This document shows positions 1 through 6,912 of a stretch of 64,000 nt of DNA, one piece after another. Below the pieces are notes generated by a model, which did no database searches, had not been told where the DNA came from, and was given only the letters and a program-made list of their open reading frames with translations. The stretch's first letter is position 1. Every line of letters starts with the position of its first letter. The stretch spans positions 1-64,000 of IMG/VR virus record IMGVR_UViG_3300007513_000952; one strand, 5' to 3'. Source of the DNA: a virus. The position numbers and the translations under genes are program-made.

Positions 1-1755
1 GAAAAAGATATTGCAAAGTATGGACAATGGCCATGGCCTAGACATATAATGGCAATGCTTCATGCACGATTAGGCGACGCAGGAGCAGTAGTAATTAATT
101 ACAATATTCTTTTTGCTGAACCAGATCGTATGGGATCAACCCAATATCTAAATTCTTTTCCGATGTCTGATGAAACTAGAGAACTATTACAAAAAAATTT
201 AGTAGACACAGACAAAGTTTTTTCTATAGTAATAAAAGAATCTGGCAATACTATTTTAATGATGAGTGTTAAAAATAACATTGATAACATTTTACCTAGC
301 ACAACGCAAATTATAAAAAAAGGAAATGTAGAGCCATGGTTATGGAACTATGCAGGTATAGTACCTCCTTTGACTGAACTTACAGTAGGTGTAGCAGGAA
401 GTGGTGTAAATGTAACAGCACCCGAACCTGATTCTGTTGTAAGAAAAATGCCAATACTAATAACAATAGGCAACAAAATATATCCTAGTATGTTAATTGA
501 AAATGTTAGAGTAATTAACAAATCGAAAAGAATTAAAGTTGTTGCTAAAGAACACGGTATAGACGAAATCCTTGTTAAAAAGAATGCTGGAATACCTGTA
601 AATCATAATGCAGAAATGTATATAAATTATGCAGATCCAAAAAAATATAATCACGTATCTGCTGACTATGTTTTAAGTTCTGAATTTGATGCAAATACAG
701 TTAAAGGAAAAATAGTAGTTGTTGGATTAGATGCCGCGGGATTAAGTGTGTTAAAATATACACCGTTTGGATTAGCTACAGATCAAGAAATTACTGCTCA
801 AGCATTAGATACATTACTAACAGGAAAATATTTGACTAGGCTTCCACAGGCAGATACATATGAAATTTTGTTTATGGGTTTACTAGGATTATTAATGATT
901 ATATTAATTCCTAGAGTATCAGTATTATTTTCTATTCCGTTATTAGTTTTTGTATTAGGTGGAATAAGTTATGCATCATTTATGGCTTATGCAAATAAAG
1001 GATTTTTAATTGACCCATCATTTGCAGTACTTTATATATTTTTAATTTGGTCACATAGCACATACAATAATTTTGCAACACAAAGTAGATTAAGAAAACA
1101 AATTAAAAAACAATTTGAACATTATTTAGATCCTGGCATGGTTAAAAAGTTACAAAAGAATCCATCATTGTTAAAATTAGGTGGCGAAACAAAAACAATG
1201 ACTTTCTTATTTTCAGACATAAGAGGATTTACACCTATTAGTGAAAAGTATAAAGGTAATCCAGAAGGACTTACAAAATTAATTAATAGATTTTTAACTA
1301 GGATGACCAATGTTATTATTGCTAACGGCGGCACAATAGATAAATTTATGGGCGACTGTATAATGGCATTTTGGAATGCTCCACTTGATGTACCAAATCA
1401 TCAAGTATTAGCAATACAAACTGCTCTACAAATGCAAACCGAATTAGCAAAATTAAATAAAGAATTAGAAGCTGAAGGATTACCAAACATTAACATAGGC
1501 ATAGGAATCAACACAGGTGAAGCACTTGTAGGCAACATGGGTTCTGATCAAAGATTTGATTATTCTGTAATAGGTGACTCTGTTAACCTTGCATCACGTT
1601 TAGAAAGCTCTAGTAAAACATTAGGAAAAACTTTAGTAATTTCAGACAATACAGTGCAAGATATTTACGAAGGTGTATTTCCGTTTGAGTATATTGACCA
1701 TATTACAGTCAAAGGCAAAACAGAAGAAATCAAAGTGTATACAATCAAAAGTTAA
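1..1755 (+). CDS. CHASE2-domain class III nucleotide cyclase (5' end cut off)
   Basis: This membrane protein would make cAMP (or cGMP) from ATP (GTP). The frame is open from base 1, and the residues before the first in-frame ATG (49) already read like a CHASE2 sensor domain (GQWPWPR, then NYNILFAEPDR). The true start therefore lies upstream of the window. About 270 residues of extracytoplasmic CHASE2 are followed by two or three hydrophobic helices (about 850-1065) and a C-terminal cyclase domain. The metal-binding Asp residues are in FSDIRGFT (1210-1233) and MGDCIMAFW (from about 1348). The Lys before MGD fits adenine specificity, and NLASRLE supplies the Asn and Arg expected at the transition state. 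All catalytic residues I can check are intact. A sensor cyclase is unusual in a phage and looks host-derived. Family assignment is strong; ATP versus GTP is inferred. Confidence 0.9.
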   Translation, partial: EKDIAKYGQWPWPRHIMAMLHARLGDAGAVVINYNILFAEPDRMGSTQYLNSFPMSDETRELLQKNLVDTDKVFSIVIKESGNTILMMSVKNNIDNILPSTTQIIKKGNVEPWLWNYAGIVPPLTELTVGVAGSGVNVTAPEPDSVVRKMPILITIGNKIYPSMLIENVRVINKSKRIKVVAKEHGIDEILVKKNAGIPVNHNAEMYINYADPKKYNHVSADYVLSSEFDANTVKGKIVVVGLDAAGLSVLKYTPFGLATDQEITAQALDTLLTGKYLTRLPQADTYEILFMGLLGLLMIILIPRVSVLFSIPLLVFVLGGISYASFMAYANKGFLIDPSFAVLYIFLIWSHSTYNNFATQSRLRKQIKKQFEHYLDPGMVKKLQKNPSLLKLGGETKTMTFLFSDIRGFTPISEKYKGNPEGLTKLINRFLTRMTNVIIANGGTIDKFMGDCIMAFWNAPLDVPNHQVLAIQTALQMQTELAKLNKELEAEGLPNINIGIGINTGEALVGNMGSDQRFDYSVIGDSVNLASRLESSSKTLGKTLVISDNTVQDIYEGVFPFEYIDHITVKGKTEEIKVYTIKS

Positions 1756-1758
1756 ATA
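1753..1758 (+). promoter_or_regulatory. late-type promoter core TAAATA
   Basis: TAAATA overlaps the cyclase stop codon and ends 8 bases before the ATG at 1767. It matches the core of the T4 late promoter (TATAAATA). The start codon would fall near +1. Confidence 0.45.
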
Positions 1759-1766
1759 CACACATA

Positions 1767-2048
1767 ATGAATCAATTTTTTAGTCTAGTAGCAGAATTAG
1801 GATTACCAATTGCCGCAACAGTGGGAATGGGTGTATTCATACTGTTCATAATCAAATATATTTTAAACGGTATTGTAAATTCAATTAAATTTATTGAAAG
1901 TGTTATATCTCAACTTGATAACAGAGTAAAAACAATGAACAACGATATTATAAAAATTGATCAAGAAGTGTCAGAGCAACTAGGCATACCTGTAGACACA
2001 GACAGAGTGGCTAGGGCAGACGGCAAAGTAGATGCGAGGAAAGACTAA
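1767..2048 (+). CDS. small single-TM protein with coiled-coil tail
   Basis: This 93-residue protein has one N-terminal membrane helix (about residues 10-38) followed by a heptad-like segment with SQLDNRVKTMNNDI. It resembles the next gene in size and layout: a G(L/F)P motif, a membrane helix, then a coiled coil with D(N)D(I/L)I(K/R). The two look like tandem paralogues. Its stop overlaps the next ATG (TAATG). The layout recalls BhlA/UviB-type holin-like proteins, but that is only an analogy. Function unknown. Confidence 0.75.
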   Translation: MNQFFSLVAELGLPIAATVGMGVFILFIIKYILNGIVNSIKFIESVISQLDNRVKTMNNDIIKIDQEVSEQLGIPVDTDRVARADGKVDARKD

Positions 2049-2296
2049 TGGACGTTGTAAGCAAAACAATGACAGTAACGACAATCATACAGGACTATGG
2101 GTTCCCCACTGTCGCTGTGTTCTTCCTTGCATATTTTATATGGTTCCTTTGGAAATACATTACAAACGAAATTACTCCAAAATTAAATTCCACATCAGCA
2201 ACACTTATCAAACTCATTGATAGAGTACGTATGCTGGACAATGACCTTATTCGACTACAGGCTAAAGTGAGAACTGTTAGCAAAAAGAAGAAGTAG
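2048..2296 (+). CDS. small single-TM protein with coiled-coil tail, paralogue of the preceding gene
   Basis: This 82-residue protein has a membrane helix around residues 17-40 (YGFPTVAVFFLAYFIWFLW), then RVRMLDNDLIRLQAKV and a Lys-rich end. The ATG overlaps the preceding stop, so translation is probably coupled. It shares the helix-plus-coiled-coil plan of its neighbour. It may be a membrane-lesion or phage-exclusion protein, but nothing in the sequence proves a function. Confidence 0.75.
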   Translation: MDVVSKTMTVTTIIQDYGFPTVAVFFLAYFIWFLWKYITNEITPKLNSTSATLIKLIDRVRMLDNDLIRLQAKVRTVSKKKK

Positions 2297-2339
2297 TCTT
2301 ATAACTTCTAATAGCAGATTACTTACAATTCACAACACG

Positions 2340-2345
2340 TAAATA
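2340..2345 (+). promoter_or_regulatory. late-type promoter core TAAATA with Shine-Dalgarno leader
   Basis: TAAATAAAT is followed by the purine-rich GGGAGAG and ATG at 2366. There are 20 bases between the core and the start, so this transcript would have a normal leader. Confidence 0.45.
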
Positions 2346-2365
2346 AATTTGGTCGGGAGAGAAAA

Positions 2366-2617
2366 ATGAATTTCATAATGGTAATAATAATATGTCTTGG
2401 TGCGAATTGCCAAGCAATTTGGGACAAGCAACAATATTCAACTATTAACGATTGCCTTGTGGCATCAGGACCTGTTAAAGAATATATGATGCAGGTTTAT
2501 CCAACTTCGGCTGGCCAAATATACTGCATGGACGAACAACAATTTAAAAATTACCAAGAATATATAGAAAATGGTGGTAAACCTACCATAGAAGAATATA
2601 ACAAACCATCATCTTAA
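2366..2617 (+). CDS. small Cys-containing secreted or membrane-anchored protein
   Basis: This 83-residue protein has a hydrophobic N-terminus (FIMVIIICLGANCQA) that could be a signal peptide or anchor, and further Cys residues in NDCLV and IYCMDEQQ. GGGAGAG lies just upstream of the ATG. I do not recognise the family. The Cys residues suggest an oxidising periplasmic location, which is inference. Confidence 0.65.
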   Translation: MNFIMVIIICLGANCQAIWDKQQYSTINDCLVASGPVKEYMMQVYPTSAGQIYCMDEQQFKNYQEYIENGGKPTIEEYNKPSS

Positions 2618-2646
2618 TTGACAGATTTTGGTTTTCGCAGTAAAAT
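2618..2646 (+). promoter_or_regulatory. sigma70-type promoter TTGACA-N17-TAAAAT
   Basis: The -35 TTGACA (2618-2623) and -10 TAAAAT (2641-2646) are 17 bases apart. The -10 ends 5 bases before the ATG at 2652, so the transcript would begin at or next to the start codon. No Shine-Dalgarno sequence is present. Confidence 0.7.
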
Positions 2647-2651
2647 AAACT

Positions 2652-2975
2652 ATGGAAAGTAAAATCAGAAGAAGTCTGGTTAAAACCTTGACTTGGAGAA
2701 TCCTTGCGACTACTGATACATTTTTAATCAGTTGGATAATTACAGGTTACTTAACACTAGCCGGTGCCATTGCAGGTATTGAGGTAATAACAAAAATGTT
2801 TTTATATTATGCTCACGAAAGAGGTTGGAGCAAAATTAAATGGGGTTACATAGGACCTGAGGAACACACTCATATATTTCCTTTTGCAGAAGATTGGAAA
2901 CCTATAAAATACGATTTTAGAGATAAAAATACTCATATAAAATATGATTTTAGAGATAAAAAAAACGATGAGTAA
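2652..2975 (+). CDS. DUF2061 family membrane protein
   Basis: This 107-residue protein matches the DUF2061 pattern: RRSLVKTLTWR followed by a two-helix hydrophobic segment and a YYAHERGW motif before the cytoplasmic tail. The family is common in bacteria and of unknown function. The C-terminus holds a tandem repeat of 11 residues (PIKYDFRDKNT, then HIKYDFRDKKN) encoded by 2901-2964. The gene has its own strong promoter without a leader, which suggests early expression. Host acquisition is likely. Confidence 0.85.
   Translation: MESKIRRSLVKTLTWRILATTDTFLISWIITGYLTLAGAIAGIEVITKMFLYYAHERGWSKIKWGYIGPEEHTHIFPFAEDWKPIKYDFRDKNTHIKYDFRDKKNDE
2901..2964 (+). repeat. 33-bp imperfect tandem repeat in the DUF2061 gene
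   Basis: Two in-frame copies, each beginning at the ATAAAATA(C/T)GATTTTAG stretch, encode IKYDFRDK twice. They lie at the very 3' end of the gene, which looks like a recent slippage or duplication. Confidence 0.85.
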
Positions 2976-3138
2976 CTATATTAAAAGTTTAGCAAGTTTT
3001 TTATTCAATAAAATGAATAATTATCAAAATGATAACAAAGTAAGAAAAGAAAAACCAATGCTTTGGCCTTCTGGAATATATTTCACAGAAAAAAATATAG
3101 AAAATTGGATAAAAGAACACGATAAAAAAAATGACTAA
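2968..3138 (+). CDS. small hypothetical protein
   Basis: I chose the ATG at 2968, which overlaps the preceding stop by 8 bases, over an upstream in-frame ATG at 2944. The product is about 56 residues, basic, and rich in Asn and Lys (MNNYQNDNKVRKEK), ending with YFTEKNIENWIKEHDKK. No family recognised. Its stop overlaps the next start. Confidence 0.6.
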   Translation: MSNYIKSLASFLFNKMNNYQNDNKVRKEKPMLWPSGIYFTEKNIENWIKEHDKKND

Positions 3139-3322
3139 ATGTTGGGAATTTAAATTGAAACTAGAAAAGAAAACTATTAAAACTTTTGTTTATAGTAATG
3201 ATGGAAAAGATATTGAATTAAGATTTCCTAATAACAAGGTTACTAATATAAAAGAGATTGACGATCCATTAAAAGATGTTTCTTGGACTGGGTGGAAACC
3301 AAAGAAAAAGGAATACACATGA
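3131..3322 (+). CDS. small hypothetical protein
   Basis: This 63-residue protein begins with an alternating hydrophobic/charged strand (KCWEFKLKLEKKTIKTFVYS), suggesting a small beta fold. It is coupled on both sides, overlapping the preceding stop by 8 bases and sharing ATGA with the exonuclease. No function recognised. Confidence 0.6.
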   Translation: MTKCWEFKLKLEKKTIKTFVYSNDGKDIELRFPNNKVTNIKEIDDPLKDVSWTGWKPKKKEYT

Positions 3323-3852
3323 TCCACGCAATGATAGACTTAGAAACGTTAAGCACAAATCCTGATGCAGTAATTTTAACTGTTGGTGGTGTTAAATTTG
3401 ATCCATGCACTCACGCAGAACCATCACAAGGAATGTATTTTAGAGTTGACGTAGATTCACAAACTGCAAAAGGCAGAGAAGTAATGCAAGAAACATTAGA
3501 CTGGTGGAGTACGCAACCAAAAGAAATATCCGATGAAGCACTAGGTGACAAAGATAGAATTAGTTTAGAAGAAATGATTAAAACTATTAACAAATGGTCT
3601 GTTGGCGTTGATGTATTTTGGTGTCAAGGCCCATTATTTGATTATGCTATACTACAAAATTTATATAAACAATTAGGTCATCCAGTTCCATGGCAATACT
3701 GGCAAATACGAGATTCGCGAACTTTGTTTAGTCTAGTACCACGTGATTTAAATGAAAAGAGAACTGGACTACACAACGCATTAGAAGATTGTTACTTTCA
3801 AGCAAAGAAAGTACAAAAAGTATATAAACAATTAGGAATTAAAAATGTATAA
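3319..3852 (+). CDS. DnaQ-like 3'-5' exonuclease (Rv2179c/DUF5051 type)
   Basis: This metal-dependent 3'-5' exonuclease probably acts on RNA or single-stranded ends. I chose the ATG at 3319, which shares ATGA with the upstream stop and follows AAAAAGGAA. A longer form from 3283 would add 12 poorly fitting residues. The first exo motif is MIDLETLSTNPDA (DxE), a WCQGPLFDYAIL segment supplies the second acidic motif, and HNALEDCYFQA supplies the His and last Asp. The length of 177 residues fits phage members. It may serve in RNA turnover or nucleotide recycling. Confidence 0.88.
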   Translation: MIHAMIDLETLSTNPDAVILTVGGVKFDPCTHAEPSQGMYFRVDVDSQTAKGREVMQETLDWWSTQPKEISDEALGDKDRISLEEMIKTINKWSVGVDVFWCQGPLFDYAILQNLYKQLGHPVPWQYWQIRDSRTLFSLVPRDLNEKRTGLHNALEDCYFQAKKVQKVYKQLGIKNV

Positions 3853-4165
3853 ACCTCTTCCAGATGGAATTACAATTAAATATTCTAAAATACAAGGCTT
3901 AGGTTTATATGCTACAAAAGATTTTCCAAAAGATACAGTATTTGGAATTGTACATATTAAAAATAAAAATTTTCCACATGGTCATATAAGAACAGCTTTA
4001 GGTGCATTTTATAATCATTCAGAAAACCCAAATTGTAAAACATATCAAGGATTTTGGCATCAATTGCCAGTAGTATATCTTATGTCAATTAAAGACATTA
4101 AAGCAAATGATGAATTAGTTGCCAAATATACATTATACATGGATTTTGATGACGACGGAAATTAA
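3845..4165 (+). CDS. SET-domain protein, putative lysine methyltransferase
   Basis: SET domains transfer a methyl group from S-adenosylmethionine to lysine. This 106-residue protein is almost only a SET core: GLGLYATKDFPKDTVFG at the N-terminus, NHSENPNC (the conserved NHS cofactor motif), and DIKANDELVAKYT before the C-terminal Tyr region. It overlaps the exonuclease stop by 8 bases. The target could be a host or phage protein; nothing here says which. The post-SET cysteines are absent, which is usual for short bacterial and phage forms. Confidence 0.85.
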   Translation: MYKPLPDGITIKYSKIQGLGLYATKDFPKDTVFGIVHIKNKNFPHGHIRTALGAFYNHSENPNCKTYQGFWHQLPVVYLMSIKDIKANDELVAKYTLYMDFDDDGN

Positions 4166-4520
4166 TTGGTATTCTATTGAGGATTTATACACAATAGAAA
4201 AATATAAAATACGACACAATAAAAATCCAGTTACTAAATGGATCAAATTACCTTGTGTGTATAAAATAAAAATTAATAATAAAATTGTACACGTAGGGAG
4301 ATCAGACACTTGTAAAAAACATGGTGGTGCTGAAAAAGTAAGAAAGGCGTTGGTTAACCTATTAAATGTTTTAGGACACAATCCAAGTGTTACAAAAACC
4401 AAATATTGGGGAAAAATTAGATTGCAACATAAACCAAATTCTAGTAATATTAAAATAGGAATCATAAAAACTAATGCCATCAAAAAAACCTACATACAAG
4501 AAACCCAGAGAAGTAATTGA
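4149..4520 (+). CDS. possible GIY-YIG-fold protein
   Basis: I chose ATG 4149 (123 residues, overlapping the SET gene) over an upstream TTG at 4119. The segment CVYKIKINNKIVHVGRS resembles a GIY-YIG nuclease start, where VYK and HVG would be the GIY and YIG elements with 9 residues between. It is followed by a basic KKHGGAEKVRKAL helix. The catalytic Arg and Glu cannot be placed with certainty. Treat it as a GIY-YIG candidate only. Confidence 0.5.
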   Translation: MTTEINWYSIEDLYTIEKYKIRHNKNPVTKWIKLPCVYKIKINNKIVHVGRSDTCKKHGGAEKVRKALVNLLNVLGHNPSVTKTKYWGKIRLQHKPNSSNIKIGIIKTNAIKKTYIQETQRSN

Positions 4521-4887
4521 ATACTACGAAGAATGTACTTGGCTTAATCCAACGAACGTACCACCAATGTTTCAAAATGAGAAAGTTTCTGTATTTTACG
4601 ACAAATATCCTGTTGTAAAAGGACATTTATTGTTTGTTCCAAAAAAAAATGATATTGAACACGTAGGTGAAGCATACAAACTTGCTTTTTATTGTGGGGA
4701 ACAATGGATTAAAGAAAAGAAAATGGATGGTTTTAATATTGGACAAAATATAGGTAAGGCGGCGGGTCAATCTATTATGTGGCCACACGTACATTTTATT
4801 CCTAGACGCAATGGAGACTGTGATAAAAATACAAATAACGGAATTAGACTATCTCATCCTAAAGGTGACCACAAGGAATATTATTAA
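4474..4887 (+). CDS. HIT-family hydrolase
   Basis: Histidine-triad proteins hydrolyse or transfer nucleotidyl groups (for example AMP from dinucleoside polyphosphates). The 137-residue protein shows the family N-terminal strand (VSVFYDKYPVVKGHLLFVPK), INIGQNIG-like core residues (FNIGQNIGKAAGQSI), and the triad region MWPHVHFIPR. The first His of the usual HxHxH is replaced (WPHVH), while the central HVH remains. It overlaps both neighbours' reading frames slightly. Substrate unknown. Confidence 0.85.
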   Translation: MPSKKPTYKKPREVIEYYEECTWLNPTNVPPMFQNEKVSVFYDKYPVVKGHLLFVPKKNDIEHVGEAYKLAFYCGEQWIKEKKMDGFNIGQNIGKAAGQSIMWPHVHFIPRRNGDCDKNTNNGIRLSHPKGDHKEYY

Positions 4888-5120
4888 TGGCAATTTATAT
4901 TTCACCAGATGGAGGAGAAACTGTGTACAGACAAAAAAAAGATGGTACTCGAGGCAAACTTGTTTCACAATCACAGTATGCTAAAGATATAGAAAAAGAA
5001 ATCGACGAAGCAGAAATGGTTGGCAGAGAAGCAATCAAACTAAGACGTAAGTATCCTACCCTACAAAAAGCATGGGATAGATATGTTACCATATGGCATT
5101 TAATTAACGATAATGAGTAG
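4887..5120 (+). CDS. small conserved-type phage protein with RKYPxLxxAWxxY tail
   Basis: This 77-residue protein starts on the preceding stop (TAATG). Its C-terminus, RRKYPTLQKAWDRYVTIWHL, closely matches the C-terminus of the small protein at 63130 (RKKYPALKDAWEHYQNIKQM). The shared amphipathic tail suggests a common binding partner. The N-terminal half (IYISPDGGETVYRQKKDG) differs. No function recognised. Confidence 0.7.
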   Translation: MAIYISPDGGETVYRQKKDGTRGKLVSQSQYAKDIEKEIDEAEMVGREAIKLRRKYPTLQKAWDRYVTIWHLINDNE

Positions 5121-5189
5121 TAATACACATATGCCCAAAAACAATTTTACCATGCGTATACGTGGCTCTATGTGCGTTTAAAGGGGTAT

Positions 5190-5195
5190 TAAATA
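5190..5195 (+). promoter_or_regulatory. late-type promoter core TAAATA
   Basis: TTAAATAG ends 5 bases before the ATG at 5201. It argues for starting the gene at 5201 rather than at the upstream GTG (5162). Confidence 0.5.
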
Positions 5196-5200
5196 GTAGT

Positions 5201-5833
5201 ATGACCAAGTATGTTTCTATAATAGGCAATGGTGAATCACGAAGAGGATTTGATATAAGTCCTTTAAAAGACTTCTCAACTGTGGTTGGCTGTAATGCTT
5301 TATACAGAGATTATATGCTTGAATATGTTGTATGTTGCGATAAACATATGTGCCAAGAGGCCGCAAATACAGTCAGTAAAAATACAAATATTTTTACCAG
5401 AGATAGATGGTTTAAACAATTTCAATTTTGGCCAAATGTAAAAAGATTACCAGAATTACCTTACGAAGGAGACAAAAGACAAGACGATCCTTTTCATTGG
5501 GGGACTGGACCTTATGCAGGAGTGTTAGCATTAACTTTTAAACCAAAAGCAATTTTCATGTTAGGGTTTGATCTCTACGACCGAAATAAAAAAATTAATA
5601 ATATGTACACAGGTTCACATGGATACACTTATATTAAAAGACCTGTAGATCCATCTTATTGGATATATCAATTTGATAAATTAATGAAATTATCACCTGA
5701 CGTACGATGGATTGTGGTAAATGAAGAAAATTGGAAAATGCCAAAGGAATGGAAAGCACATAAAAACGTTTTCCAAGAATCATATGAAGGCATGGCTAAA
5801 TTTATTAATAAGCAGTTGACAAAATCTAAATAA
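5201..5833 (+). CDS. IGNGESR-motif protein (DUF115/MptE-like or glycosyltransferase-like)
   Basis: This 210-residue protein has the motif IIGNGESRRGFDISPL, then VVGCNALYRDY, and later HWGTGPYAGVLAL and IFMLGFDLYDR. The same motifs recur in the gene at 9367, so the two are paralogues. The glycine-rich start and the GTGPYAG / GFDL pairing recall DUF115 (MptE-like) and some sialyl/glycosyltransferase folds. The reaction is not known. I start it at ATG 5201, which sits next to a late-type promoter. It may help modify surface glycans. Confidence 0.7.
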   Translation: MTKYVSIIGNGESRRGFDISPLKDFSTVVGCNALYRDYMLEYVVCCDKHMCQEAANTVSKNTNIFTRDRWFKQFQFWPNVKRLPELPYEGDKRQDDPFHWGTGPYAGVLALTFKPKAIFMLGFDLYDRNKKINNMYTGSHGYTYIKRPVDPSYWIYQFDKLMKLSPDVRWIVVNEENWKMPKEWKAHKNVFQESYEGMAKFINKQLTKSK

Positions 5834-5843
5834 CGTTTATACT
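5816..5843 (+). promoter_or_regulatory. sigma70-type promoter TTGACA-N16-TATACT
   Basis: The -35 (5816-5821) lies inside the end of the preceding gene. The -10 TATACT (5838-5843) ends 6 bases before ATG 5850, predicting a leaderless message. A TAAATA at 5827-5832 lies in the spacer and is probably incidental. Confidence 0.7.
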
Positions 5844-5849
5844 AATACT

Positions 5850-6155
5850 ATGTTTAATAATTTTAAAGAAGGAAATCTTGTTACTTTAAAACTTACATCA
5901 GGTGAAGAAGTAATTGCAAAATTTAAATTACTTAATGATGATTATATTAGCATTGAGAAAGCACTAGTATTAATGCAAGGACCACAAGGATTGGCATTTG
6001 GAACATTTTTTTCAACTGCTGAACAAACAGAACCTATTAATATTGCTAAAGATAAAGTTACATCTATTGCAAACATTAATGATAAAATTAAAACAGAATA
6101 TGAAAGAATATTTTCTACAGTGAAAATGCCTGACAAACCAAAAATTATAGTATAA
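5850..6155 (+). CDS. Sm-like (LSM-fold) protein
   Basis: This 101-residue protein begins with a pattern typical of Sm/LSM folds: a short helix, then LVTLKLTSGEEVIAKFKLL, DYISIEKALVL and a further strand pair, with an extended C-terminal tail. Sm-like phage proteins may bind RNA in an Hfq-like manner. There is no direct evidence of RNA binding here. It has its own strong promoter and is probably expressed early. Confidence 0.6.
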   Translation: MFNNFKEGNLVTLKLTSGEEVIAKFKLLNDDYISIEKALVLMQGPQGLAFGTFFSTAEQTEPINIAKDKVTSIANINDKIKTEYERIFSTVKMPDKPKIIV

Positions 6156-6412
6156 TGACACATTTTGACAAACATAGTAAAAGTATTAAAGCATTACTTG
6201 ATGTTACAGAAGCGATGCTTCATGCAATGGAAAAACACGATGTTGACCCTGAATCTGTTGCAAACAGACCTGAATTTTCTGTATTAATTCACTTCTTAAA
6301 ATCTATTCTAGATGGTGAATTAAATATACCAAACGAACTTACTGACAGCATACGAAACAAATCTGAAGAATTAGGACTTGATTTTGAAAAATTTAAAAGG
6401 AGATTACACTAA
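6155..6412 (+). CDS. small helical hypothetical protein
   Basis: This 85-residue, mostly helical and acidic protein starts on the last base of the Sm-like gene's stop and ends overlapping the start of queD. It has a DVTEAMLHAMEKHDVDPESV segment and a basic C-terminus (KFKRRLH). Its position between an Sm-like protein and QueD gives no clear functional clue. Not recognised. Confidence 0.65.
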   Translation: MTHFDKHSKSIKALLDVTEAMLHAMEKHDVDPESVANRPEFSVLIHFLKSILDGELNIPNELTDSIRNKSEELGLDFEKFKRRLH

Positions 6413-6912
6413 TGGCTGACGATTATGATAATGTAACAGAAGAATGTTTTACATCAACAAAAAGTTTTTGGAACTTTCCTTGTGCTCATAGACAATATAG
6501 ACACGATGGCAATTGCCATTTAATTCATGGATACAGCAGAAGTTTTCACTTTGTATTTGGTTGTAAAAGTTTTACTAAAGAAGGTTTTGTAGTTGATTAT
6601 GGCGATCTAAAAGATGTAAAAGCACATTTAGATCATATGTATGACCATACATTGGTGCTTGATGAAGAAGATCCATATATGGATACTTTTAAAAAATTAG
6701 AACAAGCAGGTGTATGCAGAATTAGAACTCATCCCATGGGGCCTGGCATGGAAGGTACCGCACATTATCTTTGTGAATGGGCAGACAAACTTTTACGTGA
6801 AAAATCTCGTGGACGTGCTTGGGTTATTAGTGTTGAGGCTAGAGAGAATGACAAAAATAGCTCAATCTATACAAACCCAAATGCAGGATTCAAGGGATGG
6901 ACAAACACATAA
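6412..6912 (+). CDS. queD: QueD-like 6-carboxytetrahydropterin synthase
   Basis: QueD converts dihydroneopterin triphosphate to 6-carboxytetrahydropterin in the preQ0 (7-deazaguanine) pathway. The 166-residue protein shows FPCAHRQYRH, then HLIHGYSRSF where classic QueD has a HGH zinc motif, then VVDYGDLK, HMYDHTLVL (Asp-His pair) and the catalytic-type Glu in VEAREND. The second His of HGH is Tyr, so zinc binding must differ or use the His of CAHR and another residue. FolE, the preceding step, is encoded at 62427. Conversion of the whole pathway would still need QueE and QueC. Confidence 0.82.
   Translation: MADDYDNVTEECFTSTKSFWNFPCAHRQYRHDGNCHLIHGYSRSFHFVFGCKSFTKEGFVVDYGDLKDVKAHLDHMYDHTLVLDEEDPYMDTFKKLEQAGVCRIRTHPMGPGMEGTAHYLCEWADKLLREKSRGRAWVISVEARENDKNSSIYTNPNAGFKGWTNT

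Noticed and set aside
5827-5832. TAAATA as a late promoter for the Sm-like gene
   Set aside because: It lies inside the spacer of a strong sigma70 promoter and is 17 bases from the ATG without a ribosome site. It is probably coincidental in AT-rich DNA.
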